DNA of 6,441 bases, from positions 1-6,441 of the forward strand of contig SCVI01000019.1 in NCBI GenBank assembly GCA_004296925.1. The letters are read 5' to 3'. This document shows positions 1 to 6,149 of the stretch, piece after piece. Origin of the DNA: Patescibacteria group bacterium (GTDB lineage Bacteria > Patescibacteriota > Minisyncoccia > Phycocordibacterales > Phycocordibacteraceae). How positions within the stretch are numbered: the stretch's first letter is position 1; the number at the start of each line of letters is the position of its first letter. The notes below the pieces were generated by a model. It did no database searches. It saw only the letters and a program-made list of their open reading frames with translations, and had not been told where the DNA came from. The position numbers and the translations under genes are program-made.

Positions 1-1092
1 GTAATCAACACCAAGTTAGAACCTTTCAAACAGGCAATGATTGCGGCGGGGAAGCGCACGACTAAGTTTCCAAATAAGAGAAATGTATTTATTGCAGAGG
101 ATGTTATGCATGCGCATGGTGCGGTATACGAATATCGTGGAAGCGAGACGCACACGTGGTGCACGACACAGGAAGGGCTCGGTAATAAAAACTGGATAGC
201 TGAGTGGATGTACCAGCATGAAGGGACAGGAAAAACTTACTACGACGCTATTGGTATAGACACTGCACTCATGATTGTGAACGACGTCATTGCACAAGGA
301 GCAATGCCGGTGGTTTTTTGTGATCACATCGATGTAGGTACAAGCGAATGGTTTGCAGATGAGAAACGAAACGCTGATTTGGCAGAAGGTTTTTACAAGG
401 TATGTGAAGAGGTGGGTATGGCGCTCCCCGCGGGAGAATCAGCACCTTTGAAGTATCTTTTAAAATCAGAGCCACCTGTTACTTCTGCTCCTTCGCTTTC
501 TGGTTCTGTAACAGGAATCATTGCACCTGGAAATAGACTTATTAGCGGAAAGTTGCTGGGAGCAGGAGATCATATTATTGCAGTGTCATCTTCAGGACTT
601 CATTCAAACGGCGTTTCGTTAGTTATTCAAAAAGCATTGGAGCTTCCTGAACAATTTTTAACAAAGATTCCAAACGGTAATACTCTTGGCGCCGAAGCTT
701 TGATTCCAACACGTTCATACGTAGCCCTCATTGAAGCACTTCTTGAAAACGGAGTAAAAATGCACGCACTACTTCCAGGAACTGGGGATGGGGTAGGAAA
801 ACTAGCATTTGATAAGCGTCCATTCACTTACCGTGTCCACTCATGGCTTCAGATTCCTGAACTGTTTCAATACTTTAGAAATACTCTCAATGTTTCATTG
901 AAAGATTGTCTGAAAACTTTCAATTGGGGAGCGGGATATTATATTTTTGCACCGGCAGATGAAGTTGAAAAAATACTCGCACTCGGCACGAGCGTAGGGT
1001 ATACATTGATGGATGTTGGCGTAGTAGAATCTGGAAGACGTGAAGTTATTTTTGAACCAGAAAAAATAACGCTCCCACCTCCAGGGCAGTAA
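1..1092 (+). CDS. purM: PurM-like phosphoribosylformylglycinamidine cyclo-ligase (AIR synthase), 5'-truncated
   Basis: AIR synthase closes formylglycinamidine ribonucleotide with ATP to aminoimidazole ribonucleotide in cytosolic purine synthesis. The frame is open from base 1, giving 363 codons. I treat the ATG at 37 as internal, because the residues before it (LEPFKQA) resemble the usual PurM beginning and no ribosome site precedes it. Aligned from memory with E. coli PurM (345 aa), shared blocks are GIDTALMIVNDVIAQGA (residue 85 on), SSSGLHSNGVSLV, PTRSYV, PGTGDGVGK (259-267) and FNWGAGY near the C-terminus. The nucleotide-binding DGVGTK block is changed to EGLGNK, the GGETAE block to AGESAP, and the N-terminal Gly-rich loop is absent, so this is a divergent PurM-type branch. 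purC follows after 25 bases, which supports a purine role. A related AIR-synthase-fold enzyme is the alternative. Confidence 0.83.
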   Translation, partial: VINTKLEPFKQAMIAAGKRTTKFPNKRNVFIAEDVMHAHGAVYEYRGSETHTWCTTQEGLGNKNWIAEWMYQHEGTGKTYYDAIGIDTALMIVNDVIAQGAMPVVFCDHIDVGTSEWFADEKRNADLAEGFYKVCEEVGMALPAGESAPLKYLLKSEPPVTSAPSLSGSVTGIIAPGNRLISGKLLGAGDHIIAVSSSGLHSNGVSLVIQKALELPEQFLTKIPNGNTLGAEALIPTRSYVALIEALLENGVKMHALLPGTGDGVGKLAFDKRPFTYRVHSWLQIPELFQYFRNTLNVSLKDCLKTFNWGAGYYIFAPADEVEKILALGTSVGYTLMDVGVVESGRREVIFEPEKITLPPPGQ

Positions 1093-1117
1093 CATTATAA
1101 AAATAGCATTCATAACT

Positions 1118-2047
1118 ATGGAAACAATAAACGAAACACATTTTGAAGGATTTGGTAAAAGAACACAGGGTAAGGTTCGTGATATTTATGAACAATCAGA
1201 ACAACTCTTGTTAGTTACGACCGACCGCCACTCATCATTCGACAGAATTATTGCGCATATTCCTCACAAAGGTGCGGTATTAAATTTAATGAGTGCGTTT
1301 TGGTTCGAACTTACAAAAGACATTATTGATAACCAACTTATAGAAGTTCCTGATCCTAACGTCATTGTCGCAAAGCGCGCAAAGCCGTTTATGGTTGAGG
1401 TAGTAGTAAGAGGATATTTAACGGGAGTTACCGACACTTCTATTTGGACGAACTATCAAAAAGGAAAGCGTGATTTTGGTGGCATAACACTTCCAGATCA
1501 GATGACAAAAAACATGCCACTTCCACGCGCCATCATTACGCCTACAACAAAAGCGGGGCACGATGAAAACTTAGAACTTTCTGAAGTAGTACCGCGAGGA
1601 CTCGCTACAGAGGGTGAGTGGGAGGAAATGCAAAAGTCCGCGCTTGCACTATTTGAGCGTGGGCAAGAGCACGCATCTTCAAAAGGATTTATTTTGGTCG
1701 ACACTAAGTATGAGTTTGGACTTCATGACGGAAAAGTAATTTTGATTGACGAAATACATACTCCAGACAACTCACGTTACTGGCTTAAAAGTTCTTTTGA
1801 GGAACGAATTTCGAAAGGTGAAGAACCGATGGCATTCGATAAAGAGTTTTTGCGTATTTGGTTTAAAGAAAATTGCGATCCATATAAAGACGAAGTATTA
1901 CCTGAAGCACCACCAGAAATGGTCGCAGAGCTATCTCGCCGTTATATAGAAATATATGAAACTATTTCAGGAACGAAGTTTGCAATAGATGAGCGCCTCC
2001 CACTTCTTGAAAGGATTGAAAAAAATATTTCAAAGTATAGAGTTTAG
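1118..2047 (+). CDS. purC: Phosphoribosylaminoimidazole-succinocarboxamide synthase (SAICAR synthetase)
   Basis: PurC joins CAIR and aspartate using ATP to give SAICAR, a cytosolic step of de novo purine synthesis after AIR carboxylation. The product has 309 residues. Family motifs are clear: GKVRDIY (18-24) in the nucleotide-binding lobe, TTDRHSSFDR (34-43), VEVVVRGYLTG (93-103), the signature LVDTKYEFG (193-201) and DEIHTPDNSRYW (211-222). It belongs to the long form near 300 aa, like yeast Ade1, not the roughly 237-aa E. coli form. The ATG at 1118 puts the GKVRDIY motif at the usual distance from the N-terminus. No Shine-Dalgarno sequence is visible. It lies 25 bases after the PurM-like gene with no terminator between, so the two are probably cotranscribed. 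The gene appears complete and intact. Confidence 0.96.
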   Translation: METINETHFEGFGKRTQGKVRDIYEQSEQLLLVTTDRHSSFDRIIAHIPHKGAVLNLMSAFWFELTKDIIDNQLIEVPDPNVIVAKRAKPFMVEVVVRGYLTGVTDTSIWTNYQKGKRDFGGITLPDQMTKNMPLPRAIITPTTKAGHDENLELSEVVPRGLATEGEWEEMQKSALALFERGQEHASSKGFILVDTKYEFGLHDGKVILIDEIHTPDNSRYWLKSSFEERISKGEEPMAFDKEFLRIWFKENCDPYKDEVLPEAPPEMVAELSRRYIEIYETISGTKFAIDERLPLLERIEKNISKYRV

Positions 2048-2136
2048 TATTATATTTTCACTCACTGACTTCATTGAATTTAGTTCGCCTAGTTCCTCCA
2101 AGGCTGTGGCAGATGATTGGAACTGTCAGGTTTGAG

Positions 2137-2178
2137 CGGTCTAGTATAATTATGCTGTAGCATAATTATACTAGACCG
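2137..2178. repeat. Perfect 42-bp palindrome (20-bp arms, 2-nt centre)
   Basis: The left arm (2137-2156) and right arm (2159-2178) are exact reverse complements around a GT centre. The arms are AT-rich but capped by CGGTCTAG and CTAGACCG. Each arm contains TATAAT when read outward from its own strand (2145-2150 on plus, 2164-2169 on minus). No U-tract follows, so it is not a standard intrinsic terminator, although as RNA it would form a very stable hairpin 89 bases after the purC stop. It could be a transcript 3'-end stabiliser, a protein-binding operator or a dispersed repeat unit. The perfect symmetry is directly visible; the function is unknown. Confidence 0.95.
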
Positions 2179-2300
2179 ACTATTGTATGGACTCCAGACA
2201 TGCGGGATAGACGTTAATCCTGTTTAAGATTATATAAATTAACAGATGTGCCGGTTGATTGGGGTTTGAAAATATTGGAAACCTTAACTAAATAATGGTT

Positions 2301-2306
2301 TACAAT
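2301..2306 (+). promoter_or_regulatory. Putative -10 box for a leaderless small gene
   Basis: TACAAT lies here and is followed by exactly 7 bases and then the ATG at 2314, so transcription would begin at or next to the start codon. The best -35 candidate is TTGGAA at 2276-2281, with a long 19-base spacer, so the upstream element is weak. The same spacing recurs at two other genes in this window, which is the main reason for reporting it. Confidence 0.5.
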
Positions 2307-2313
2307 TGAGAGT

Positions 2314-2514
2314 ATGCTCTCACCTGACACATGGCAGGAAGGCTATACTCCGGCGGTTGTTTTAGGTGGTGTAGCTGGTTGGGTGTTTCTACTTTATTTG
2401 TTAGGAGATGAGCGGGTCAGCGAATGGCTTGAGAAGAGAGACAAAAAGCTAAAAAAGAATCCAAATAAGCCATCAAATGGCGATACCGAAAAGCACTTGA
2501 CAAAAGGTAATTAA
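2314..2514 (+). CDS. Small single-pass membrane protein of unknown function (66 aa)
   Basis: I do not recognise this protein. It begins with a short polar stretch and has one strongly hydrophobic segment at about residues 13-30, which should span the membrane. A charged tail follows: GDERVSEWLEKRDKKLKKNPNK, rich in lysine and probably cytoplasmic. There is no cysteine, no signal peptidase site and no enzymatic motif. Support for it being real comes from its position: a -10-like TACAAT ends 7 bases before the ATG, the next small membrane gene starts 18 bases after its stop, and no larger frame competes. The promoter of the next gene lies inside its last codons. A holin-like or toxin-like small membrane protein is possible but nothing specific supports it. 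Confidence 0.6.
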   Translation: MLSPDTWQEGYTPAVVLGGVAGWVFLLYLLGDERVSEWLEKRDKKLKKNPNKPSNGDTEKHLTKGN

Positions 2515-2525
2515 CCTGCTAATAT
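2497..2525 (+). promoter_or_regulatory. Near-consensus sigma70 promoter, apparently leaderless
   Basis: TTGACA (2497-2502), a 17-base spacer and TAATAT (2520-2525) form an almost ideal housekeeping promoter, with an added TGC extended -10 element at 2517-2519. Only 7 bases separate the -10 box from the ATG at 2533, so the predicted transcript start is at or one base before the start codon. The -35 box sits within the final codons of the upstream small gene, so the two small genes can be expressed independently. Confidence 0.8.
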
Positions 2526-2532
2526 ATTGAAT

Positions 2533-2745
2533 ATGTCATTTGAAGGAATCACCCCCGAAGCTATTGAGGGCGTAAAAATTATAACCGCCGCCGCCGGTGT
2601 TACGTTTATCGCTGCGCTTTTAGATCATGCAAGAATAGCGTTGTCGAAACGTCATGCTCCGACTTCTACAGGGAATAGAAAGCATGTAGATTACGACGCA
2701 AAATTGCGTCAGTGGCAGAAAGATCACGGAATTGACCCTTTATAG
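2533..2745 (+). CDS. Small membrane-anchored protein of unknown function (70 aa)
   Basis: I do not recognise this protein. A short N-terminus (MSFEGITPEAIEG) is followed by one hydrophobic helix at about residues 14-30 containing an alanine-rich run, then a basic region (KRH near 39-41) and a polar C-terminus ending KDHGIDPL. By the positive-inside rule the tail would be cytoplasmic. A TTG two codons upstream (2527) would also open the frame, but I choose the ATG at 2533 because a strong promoter at 2497-2525 would start the RNA there and would leave the TTG untranscribed. A strong terminator follows 42 bases after the stop, so this looks like a discrete one-gene transcription unit. It resembles its neighbour only in size and single-helix layout, not in sequence. 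Confidence 0.62.
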   Translation: MSFEGITPEAIEGVKIITAAAGVTFIAALLDHARIALSKRHAPTSTGNRKHVDYDAKLRQWQKDHGIDPL

Positions 2746-2756
2746 GATTTAAAAAA

Positions 2757-2785
2757 TTGCACATAGTTCAATCTCAAGGTATTCT
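2757..2785 (+). promoter_or_regulatory. Possible promoter for typA overlapping a terminator
   Basis: TTGCAC (2757-2762), 17 bases and TATTCT (2780-2785) make a plausible promoter. Its start would fall near 2792, inside the left arm of the terminator hairpin, leaving a leader of about 32 bases before typA. A second -10-like TACACT at 2815-2820 lies only 3 bases before the typA ATG, which is too close for a normal leaderless start. Either may be chance in AT-rich DNA. Confidence 0.35.
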
Positions 2786-2787
2786 CT

Positions 2788-2812
2788 AAAAAGCTCCGTG
2801 CGGAGCTTTTTT
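2788..2812 (+). terminator. Strong intrinsic (Rho-independent) terminator
   Basis: Two 11-base arms (2788-2798 and 2801-2811) are perfect reverse complements around a TG centre, with a GC-rich core GCTCCG/CGGAGC and a run of six T at 2807-2812. This is the classic hairpin plus U-tract and should end transcripts from the small genes upstream. The five A at 2788-2792 also give a U-tract on the other strand, so it could work in both directions, but no minus-strand gene is seen here. Confidence 0.9.
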
Positions 2813-2823
2813 CTTACACTAAT

Positions 2824-4611
2824 ATGGAAATTAGAAACATAGCTATTATTGCTCACGTTGACCACGGCAAAACGACGCTTACGGACGCACTTCTTAAGCA
2901 AACTGGTGTGGGTGAGGAAGGGGTTTCAATGGATTCAAACAAGCTCGAACTTGAGCGCGGTATCACTATTTATGCAAAAAACGCCTCAGTTCCATATAAA
3001 GACACCAAGATCAACATTGTTGATACCCCAGGGCACGCCGACTTCGGTTCTGAAGTTGAACGCGTACTTCGTTCTATCGACTCTGTGCTTTTGGTAGTAG
3101 ACGCGCAAGAAGGCCCAATGCCACAAACTCGGTTTGTATTGAAGAAATCGCTTGAACTCGGTCTCAAGCCAATTGTAGTTTTAAACAAAATTGATAAACC
3201 TGCAGCCGATCCTGACCGCGCTGAGGAGCAGGTGCTTGAGCTTTTCTTAGAGCTTGGCGCCAACGACGAGCAGGCAGATTTTCCTGTTGTATATGCAATT
3301 GGAAAGCAAGGGATTGCTAAGACATCACTCACTGAGGACTCCAAGGATTTAATGCCACTTCTTGATACGATTTTGAAACATGTACCGCCTGCATCAAAAT
3401 CCTCTGCAGATGGACTACTCTCCATTCAACCTTTTAATCTCGCATACGATAACTTTCTAGGTCGTATGGCAGTGTGTCGCGTGTATCACGGAACAGTCAC
3501 AACAGGACAAGCTGTATTCATAAAAAAACCAACAGGTGAAGTGCGTTCAGGGAAGGTGGTGAAAATGTTCACATTTAAAGGTCTTCAGAGAGTTGAAGCA
3601 GAATCGGTAAGCTCTGGTGATATTTGTATGATTGCAGGATTTTCTGACATCTACATTGGTGAAACAATTACGAACGATAAAGACGCCGAACCGCTTCCAG
3701 CAATTTCAGTTGATGAACCAACAATTCAGCTCAATTTTTATCCAAATTCATCTCCGTTTGCAGGCAAGGAGGGTAAATTTGTTACCACAAGACAAATACG
3801 CGACAGATTAGAGCGTGAACTTGAGGTTAACGTAGGGCTACGTGTTGATTTCTCATCAGGTGAAACATTTTTAGTGTCAGGGCGCGGTGAGCTTCATATT
3901 GCAATTTTATTGGAGAATATGCGTCGTGAAGGGTTTGAATTACAAGTGTCTCAACCAAAAGTAATTATTCGAGAAGAAGACGGAAAGAAATTTGAACCGT
4001 TCGAAGAAGTTATCATTGATACGCCTTCAGAATTTCAAGGACCAATTATTGAACGCTTAGGGGTGCGTGCGTTTGTGATGCAAAACTTAGTAACACACGG
4101 AAACTCAGTACGCCTTACTTTTGAAGGACCAACAAGAGGTCTCTTGGGATTCAGAAATCAATTTGTTATTGATACAAAAGGCGAGGGAATTCTTTCTTCG
4201 CGGTTTGTTGGTTTTAAACCATACGCTGGAGAAATCAAGAAACGCGCAGTTGGCTCCATGATTTCTATGACAGCAGGTAAAGCACTTGGATTTTCTCTTT
4301 GGAACTTGCAAGACCGCGGAACGCTTTATATAGGCGCTACCACAGAGGTGTACGAAGGTATGGTTATTGGTAACACGTCAAAAGGTGAAGAAATGAGCGT
4401 AAACCCAACCAAAGGTAAACAACTAACCAACATGCGAGCGTCTGGTTCTGATGAAGCAATTAATATCACACCACCATTTACTCTCACCATCGAACGAGGG
4501 CTTGAAATAATGTCAGATGATGAATATTTAGAAATCACTCCACTCAATATACGACTTCGTAAACAGTTTTTGACAGAACACGAGCGTGCAAAAGCACTAC
4601 GAAAAGACTAA
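2824..4611 (+). CDS. typA: Ribosome-associated translational GTPase TypA/BipA
   Basis: TypA/BipA is a cytosolic GTPase of the EF-G/LepA class that binds the ribosome and is linked to 50S subunit assembly, stress and cold growth. The product has 595 residues (E. coli BipA 607) and is collinear with it. GTPase motifs are G1 AHVDHGKT (10-17), G2 threonine 48 in ERGITI, G3 DTPGH (67-71) and G4 NKID (121-124). Family-specific blocks follow: DSVLLVVDA, PMPQTRFV, NSSPFAGKEGKFVT, VSGRGELH, NMRREGFEL, RGLLGFR, LQDRGTLYIG and the C-terminal LTNMRASGSDEA (around 534-545). The C-terminal block separates it from EF-G and LepA. The ATG at 2824 gives the expected N-terminus with no Shine-Dalgarno. It lies just after a terminator, so it has its own promoter or depends on read-through. 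Confidence 0.98.
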   Translation: MEIRNIAIIAHVDHGKTTLTDALLKQTGVGEEGVSMDSNKLELERGITIYAKNASVPYKDTKINIVDTPGHADFGSEVERVLRSIDSVLLVVDAQEGPMPQTRFVLKKSLELGLKPIVVLNKIDKPAADPDRAEEQVLELFLELGANDEQADFPVVYAIGKQGIAKTSLTEDSKDLMPLLDTILKHVPPASKSSADGLLSIQPFNLAYDNFLGRMAVCRVYHGTVTTGQAVFIKKPTGEVRSGKVVKMFTFKGLQRVEAESVSSGDICMIAGFSDIYIGETITNDKDAEPLPAISVDEPTIQLNFYPNSSPFAGKEGKFVTTRQIRDRLERELEVNVGLRVDFSSGETFLVSGRGELHIAILLENMRREGFELQVSQPKVIIREEDGKKFEPFEEVIIDTPSEFQGPIIERLGVRAFVMQNLVTHGNSVRLTFEGPTRGLLGFRNQFVIDTKGEGILSSRFVGFKPYAGEIKKRAVGSMISMTAGKALGFSLWNLQDRGTLYIGATTEVYEGMVIGNTSKGEEMSVNPTKGKQLTNMRASGSDEAINITPPFTLTIERGLEIMSDDEYLEITPLNIRLRKQFLTEHERAKALRKD

Positions 4612-4613
4612 TT

Positions 4614-4622
4614 TGATATACT
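4614..4622 (+). promoter_or_regulatory. Extended -10 promoter, apparently leaderless
   Basis: TGA followed by TATACT (4617-4622) is an extended -10 element. Exactly 7 bases then lead to the ATG at 4630, placing the predicted transcript start at the start codon. No good -35 lies 16-18 bases upstream, which extended -10 promoters can tolerate. It begins 2 bases after the typA stop and would serve the three-gene run that follows. Confidence 0.6.
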
Positions 4623-4629
4623 AAAGTAT

Positions 4630-5202
4630 ATGAATAAAGTAAAAACTGGTCTCATTATTGGAGGGATTATTCTTATAGCTGTAGGTGTCTTTTTTACCAC
4701 AATCGGGAAACAAATAACTGCGCCGACTACACTAAAGGAGTATTCAAATTCCGAACACTCAATTTCGTTTAAATACAGCGACGCGTATTACCTAGAAGAA
4801 AAAGAAGTGGGTAATGGCGAACGAACTCATCACTTTATTTCTCTCACTGAAGATACTGAGGAAAACAAACAAGTGCGCGAAGGAACAGCACCACCAAGAG
4901 AGGGTCCAACCGCTATTACCGTAGACATCTTTCAAAATAATTTAGACGGACTTAGTGTAGATCAATGGGTTACCGGTACAAATGATTCCAACTTTAAACT
5001 TTCACCTGACGGTACGATCACTACACTTACTGTTGGTGAAAAAGAGGCATTAAGTTATCGATGGTCAGGGCTCTATGAGGGCAAGTCTGTGGTTATTGCT
5101 ACCCCAGAATTTGTATATATGTTTTCTGTTTCGTACCTCACTCCGGAAGATACGATACTTCGCGACTTCGACGCTTTATTAGCAACGGTTAACATACAAT
5201 AA
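4630..5202 (+). CDS. Membrane-anchored extracytoplasmic protein, possible PsbP-like fold
   Basis: The 190-residue product has a basic N-terminus (MNKVK), a hydrophobic helix at about 8-25 and then a polar domain. There is no lipobox cysteine, so the helix probably stays as an anchor with the domain outside the cell. The domain shows a pattern I associate with PsbP-related proteins of uncultivated bacteria: an opening SNSEHSISFKYSDAY, a central SVDQW, GEKEALSYRW, then FVYMFSVSY and a closing FDALLATVNI. This is a recollection of general pattern, so the family call is weak. It has no cysteines and is not itself a redox protein. Thioredoxin-like and dsbB genes follow, with 8 bases to the first, so it is probably cotranscribed with them. 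A leaderless-type -10 precedes its ATG. Confidence 0.8.
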   Translation: MNKVKTGLIIGGIILIAVGVFFTTIGKQITAPTTLKEYSNSEHSISFKYSDAYYLEEKEVGNGERTHHFISLTEDTEENKQVREGTAPPREGPTAITVDIFQNNLDGLSVDQWVTGTNDSNFKLSPDGTITTLTVGEKEALSYRWSGLYEGKSVVIATPEFVYMFSVSYLTPEDTILRDFDALLATVNIQ

Positions 5203-5210
5203 GAATATAT

Positions 5211-5603
5211 ATGAACAAAAATTATATTTTGATTGGTGTTGGTATAGTCATCGTGTTGGTGCTAGGCGGATTCATGTCGTATCAGTCATTTACAAATGTA
5301 GGGACAAAGGTTGCTGGAGAGCTTGATGGTTTTACTCAATGTTTGAAAGATCAGGGAGCAATTTTTTACGGTGCGTTTTGGTGTCCTCACTGCCAAGCAA
5401 CAAAAAAGATGTTCGGTACTTCAGCAAAATTACTTCCGTATGTTGAATGTTCAACACCAGACGGAAATAGCCAAACTCAAAATTGTGTTGAAAAGGGAAT
5501 TACTCAATACCCTACATGGAAATTTGCTGACGACACTGAACTGACGGGAGAGAGAACGCTTCAAGAGCTTGGTGAAAAGACTGGGTGCGAGGTTCCGCAG
5601 TAA
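5211..5603 (+). CDS. Membrane-anchored thioredoxin-fold protein with DsbA-type CPHC site
   Basis: The 130-residue product has one N-terminal helix (about 5-23) and a compact thioredoxin-fold domain, presumably outside the membrane. The active site is FWCPHC (cysteines 58 and 61). CPHC is the dipeptide of E. coli DsbA and favours oxidation of substrates. The cis-proline loop is YPTW (proline 101). The layout FTQCLKDQGAIFYGAFWCPHC, with KKMFG after it and a second cysteine pair (80 and 92), resembles the thioredoxin domain fused to VKOR in cyanobacteria and plants, but here it stands alone beside a DsbB. Cysteines 44 and 126 are also present. It starts 8 bases after the previous stop, and dsbB follows after 6 bases, so they form an operon. 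I infer it is the DsbA-like partner of that DsbB; an isomerase or reductase role is possible. Confidence 0.9.
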   Translation: MNKNYILIGVGIVIVLVLGGFMSYQSFTNVGTKVAGELDGFTQCLKDQGAIFYGAFWCPHCQATKKMFGTSAKLLPYVECSTPDGNSQTQNCVEKGITQYPTWKFADDTELTGERTLQELGEKTGCEVPQ

Positions 5604-5609
5604 TATTTC

Positions 5610-6149
5610 ATGGAATTACTCGAAACTCTCAATTTCCTTATCGCGCTCGGCGCAGTGGGTATGCAGATACTCAGCGTGGCGCTTATCGTGGTGTTTTTCA
5701 ATAGAGAACGGGCGTGGGCAAAACCAATTGCGAAGATTGTTTCAAGTAAGGGGTTATGGATATCGCTCTTAGTGACCACGCTCGGCACAATACTCTCTCT
5801 CGTGTATTCGGAGTATCTTGGTATTTTGCCTTGCGGGCTCTGCTGGTTGCAACGTGTATTTTTGTATCCTCAAGTAGTCCTCTTTGCCCTAGCTTCTTTA
5901 AAGAAAGATCACTACATAGCAGACTATGCAATCGTACTCTCTTTCTTAGGAGGTATTGTCGCTCTTTACCAACACTACTTACAAATGGGTGGCACTGATG
6001 TCATACCGTGCCCTGCAACTGGAGCAGGGGATTGCGCAAAGCGATTCCTTTTTGAATTTGATTATATGACATTTCCGCTCGTCGCATTTTCTTCGTTCGC
6101 ATTAATATTCATTATTATGCTTTTTGTAAGAGAGCAAAGTAAAACTTGA
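5610..6149 (+). CDS. dsbB: DsbB-family disulfide bond formation protein (quinone-dependent thiol oxidase)
   Basis: DsbB proteins sit in the cytoplasmic membrane, reoxidise a DsbA-type partner and pass electrons to quinone. This 179-residue product has the family signature LPCGLCWLQR with cysteines 75 and 78, followed by VFLYPQ. A second extracytoplasmic pair is in PCPATGAGDC (cysteines 134 and 142). The layout most resembles Bacillus BdbC. By eye I count five helices: about 7-30, 48-67, 80-97, 103-124 and 153-173. The usual family has four, so the first is an extra N-terminal helix. With five helices the N- and C-termini would lie on opposite sides of the membrane. It begins 6 bases after the stop of the CPHC protein, with no Shine-Dalgarno; the TAATAT overlapping that stop is probably incidental. 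It ends with TGA, overlapped by the next promoter. Confidence 0.93.
   Translation: MELLETLNFLIALGAVGMQILSVALIVVFFNRERAWAKPIAKIVSSKGLWISLLVTTLGTILSLVYSEYLGILPCGLCWLQRVFLYPQVVLFALASLKKDHYIADYAIVLSFLGGIVALYQHYLQMGGTDVIPCPATGAGDCAKRFLFEFDYMTFPLVAFSSFALIFIIMLFVREQSKT

Noticed and set aside
37..39. ATG as the true start of the PurM-like gene
   Set aside because: The frame is open to base 1, the residues upstream fit the usual PurM start region, and no promoter or ribosome site precedes this ATG. The gene is treated as cut by the window edge.
16..327. 103-codon open frame on the minus strand inside the PurM-like gene
   Set aside because: It lies wholly within a gene with clear family motifs, its translation looks like no protein family, and no promoter or ribosome site supports it. 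The other antisense and shifted frames within purC, typA and dsbB are rejected on the same grounds.
2091..2124. Possible structured RNA after purC (AGTTCC pairing with GGAACT, alternative TCCAA with TTGGA)
   Set aside because: The stems are only 5-6 bp with a large loop, they exclude each other, and I could match no tRNA, tmRNA, SRP or riboswitch pattern. It may be chance.
2527..2529. TTG as start of the second small membrane protein
   Set aside because: The strong promoter at 2497-2525 would start the RNA at about 2532-2533, leaving the TTG outside the transcript; the ATG at 2533 fits better.
2048..2820. Insertion sequence or other mobile element
   Set aside because: There is no transposase or integrase, and I see no terminal inverted repeats or target duplications flanking the block. 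The palindrome alone does not define an element.
4570..4575. TTGACA near the end of typA as a -35 box
   Set aside because: It lies 41 bases from the TATACT -10 box at 4617, too far to act with it, and no other -10 is properly spaced.
5195..5200. TACAAT before the CPHC protein as a separate promoter
   Set aside because: It is 10 bases from the ATG, has no -35 or TGn element, and overlaps the last codons of the preceding gene; read-through from the upstream promoter is simpler.
6147..6149. TGA as a sense codon (alternative code) at the end of dsbB
   Set aside because: No other gene in the window has an in-frame TGA, dsbB has full family length here, and reading through adds only eight residues before TAA.
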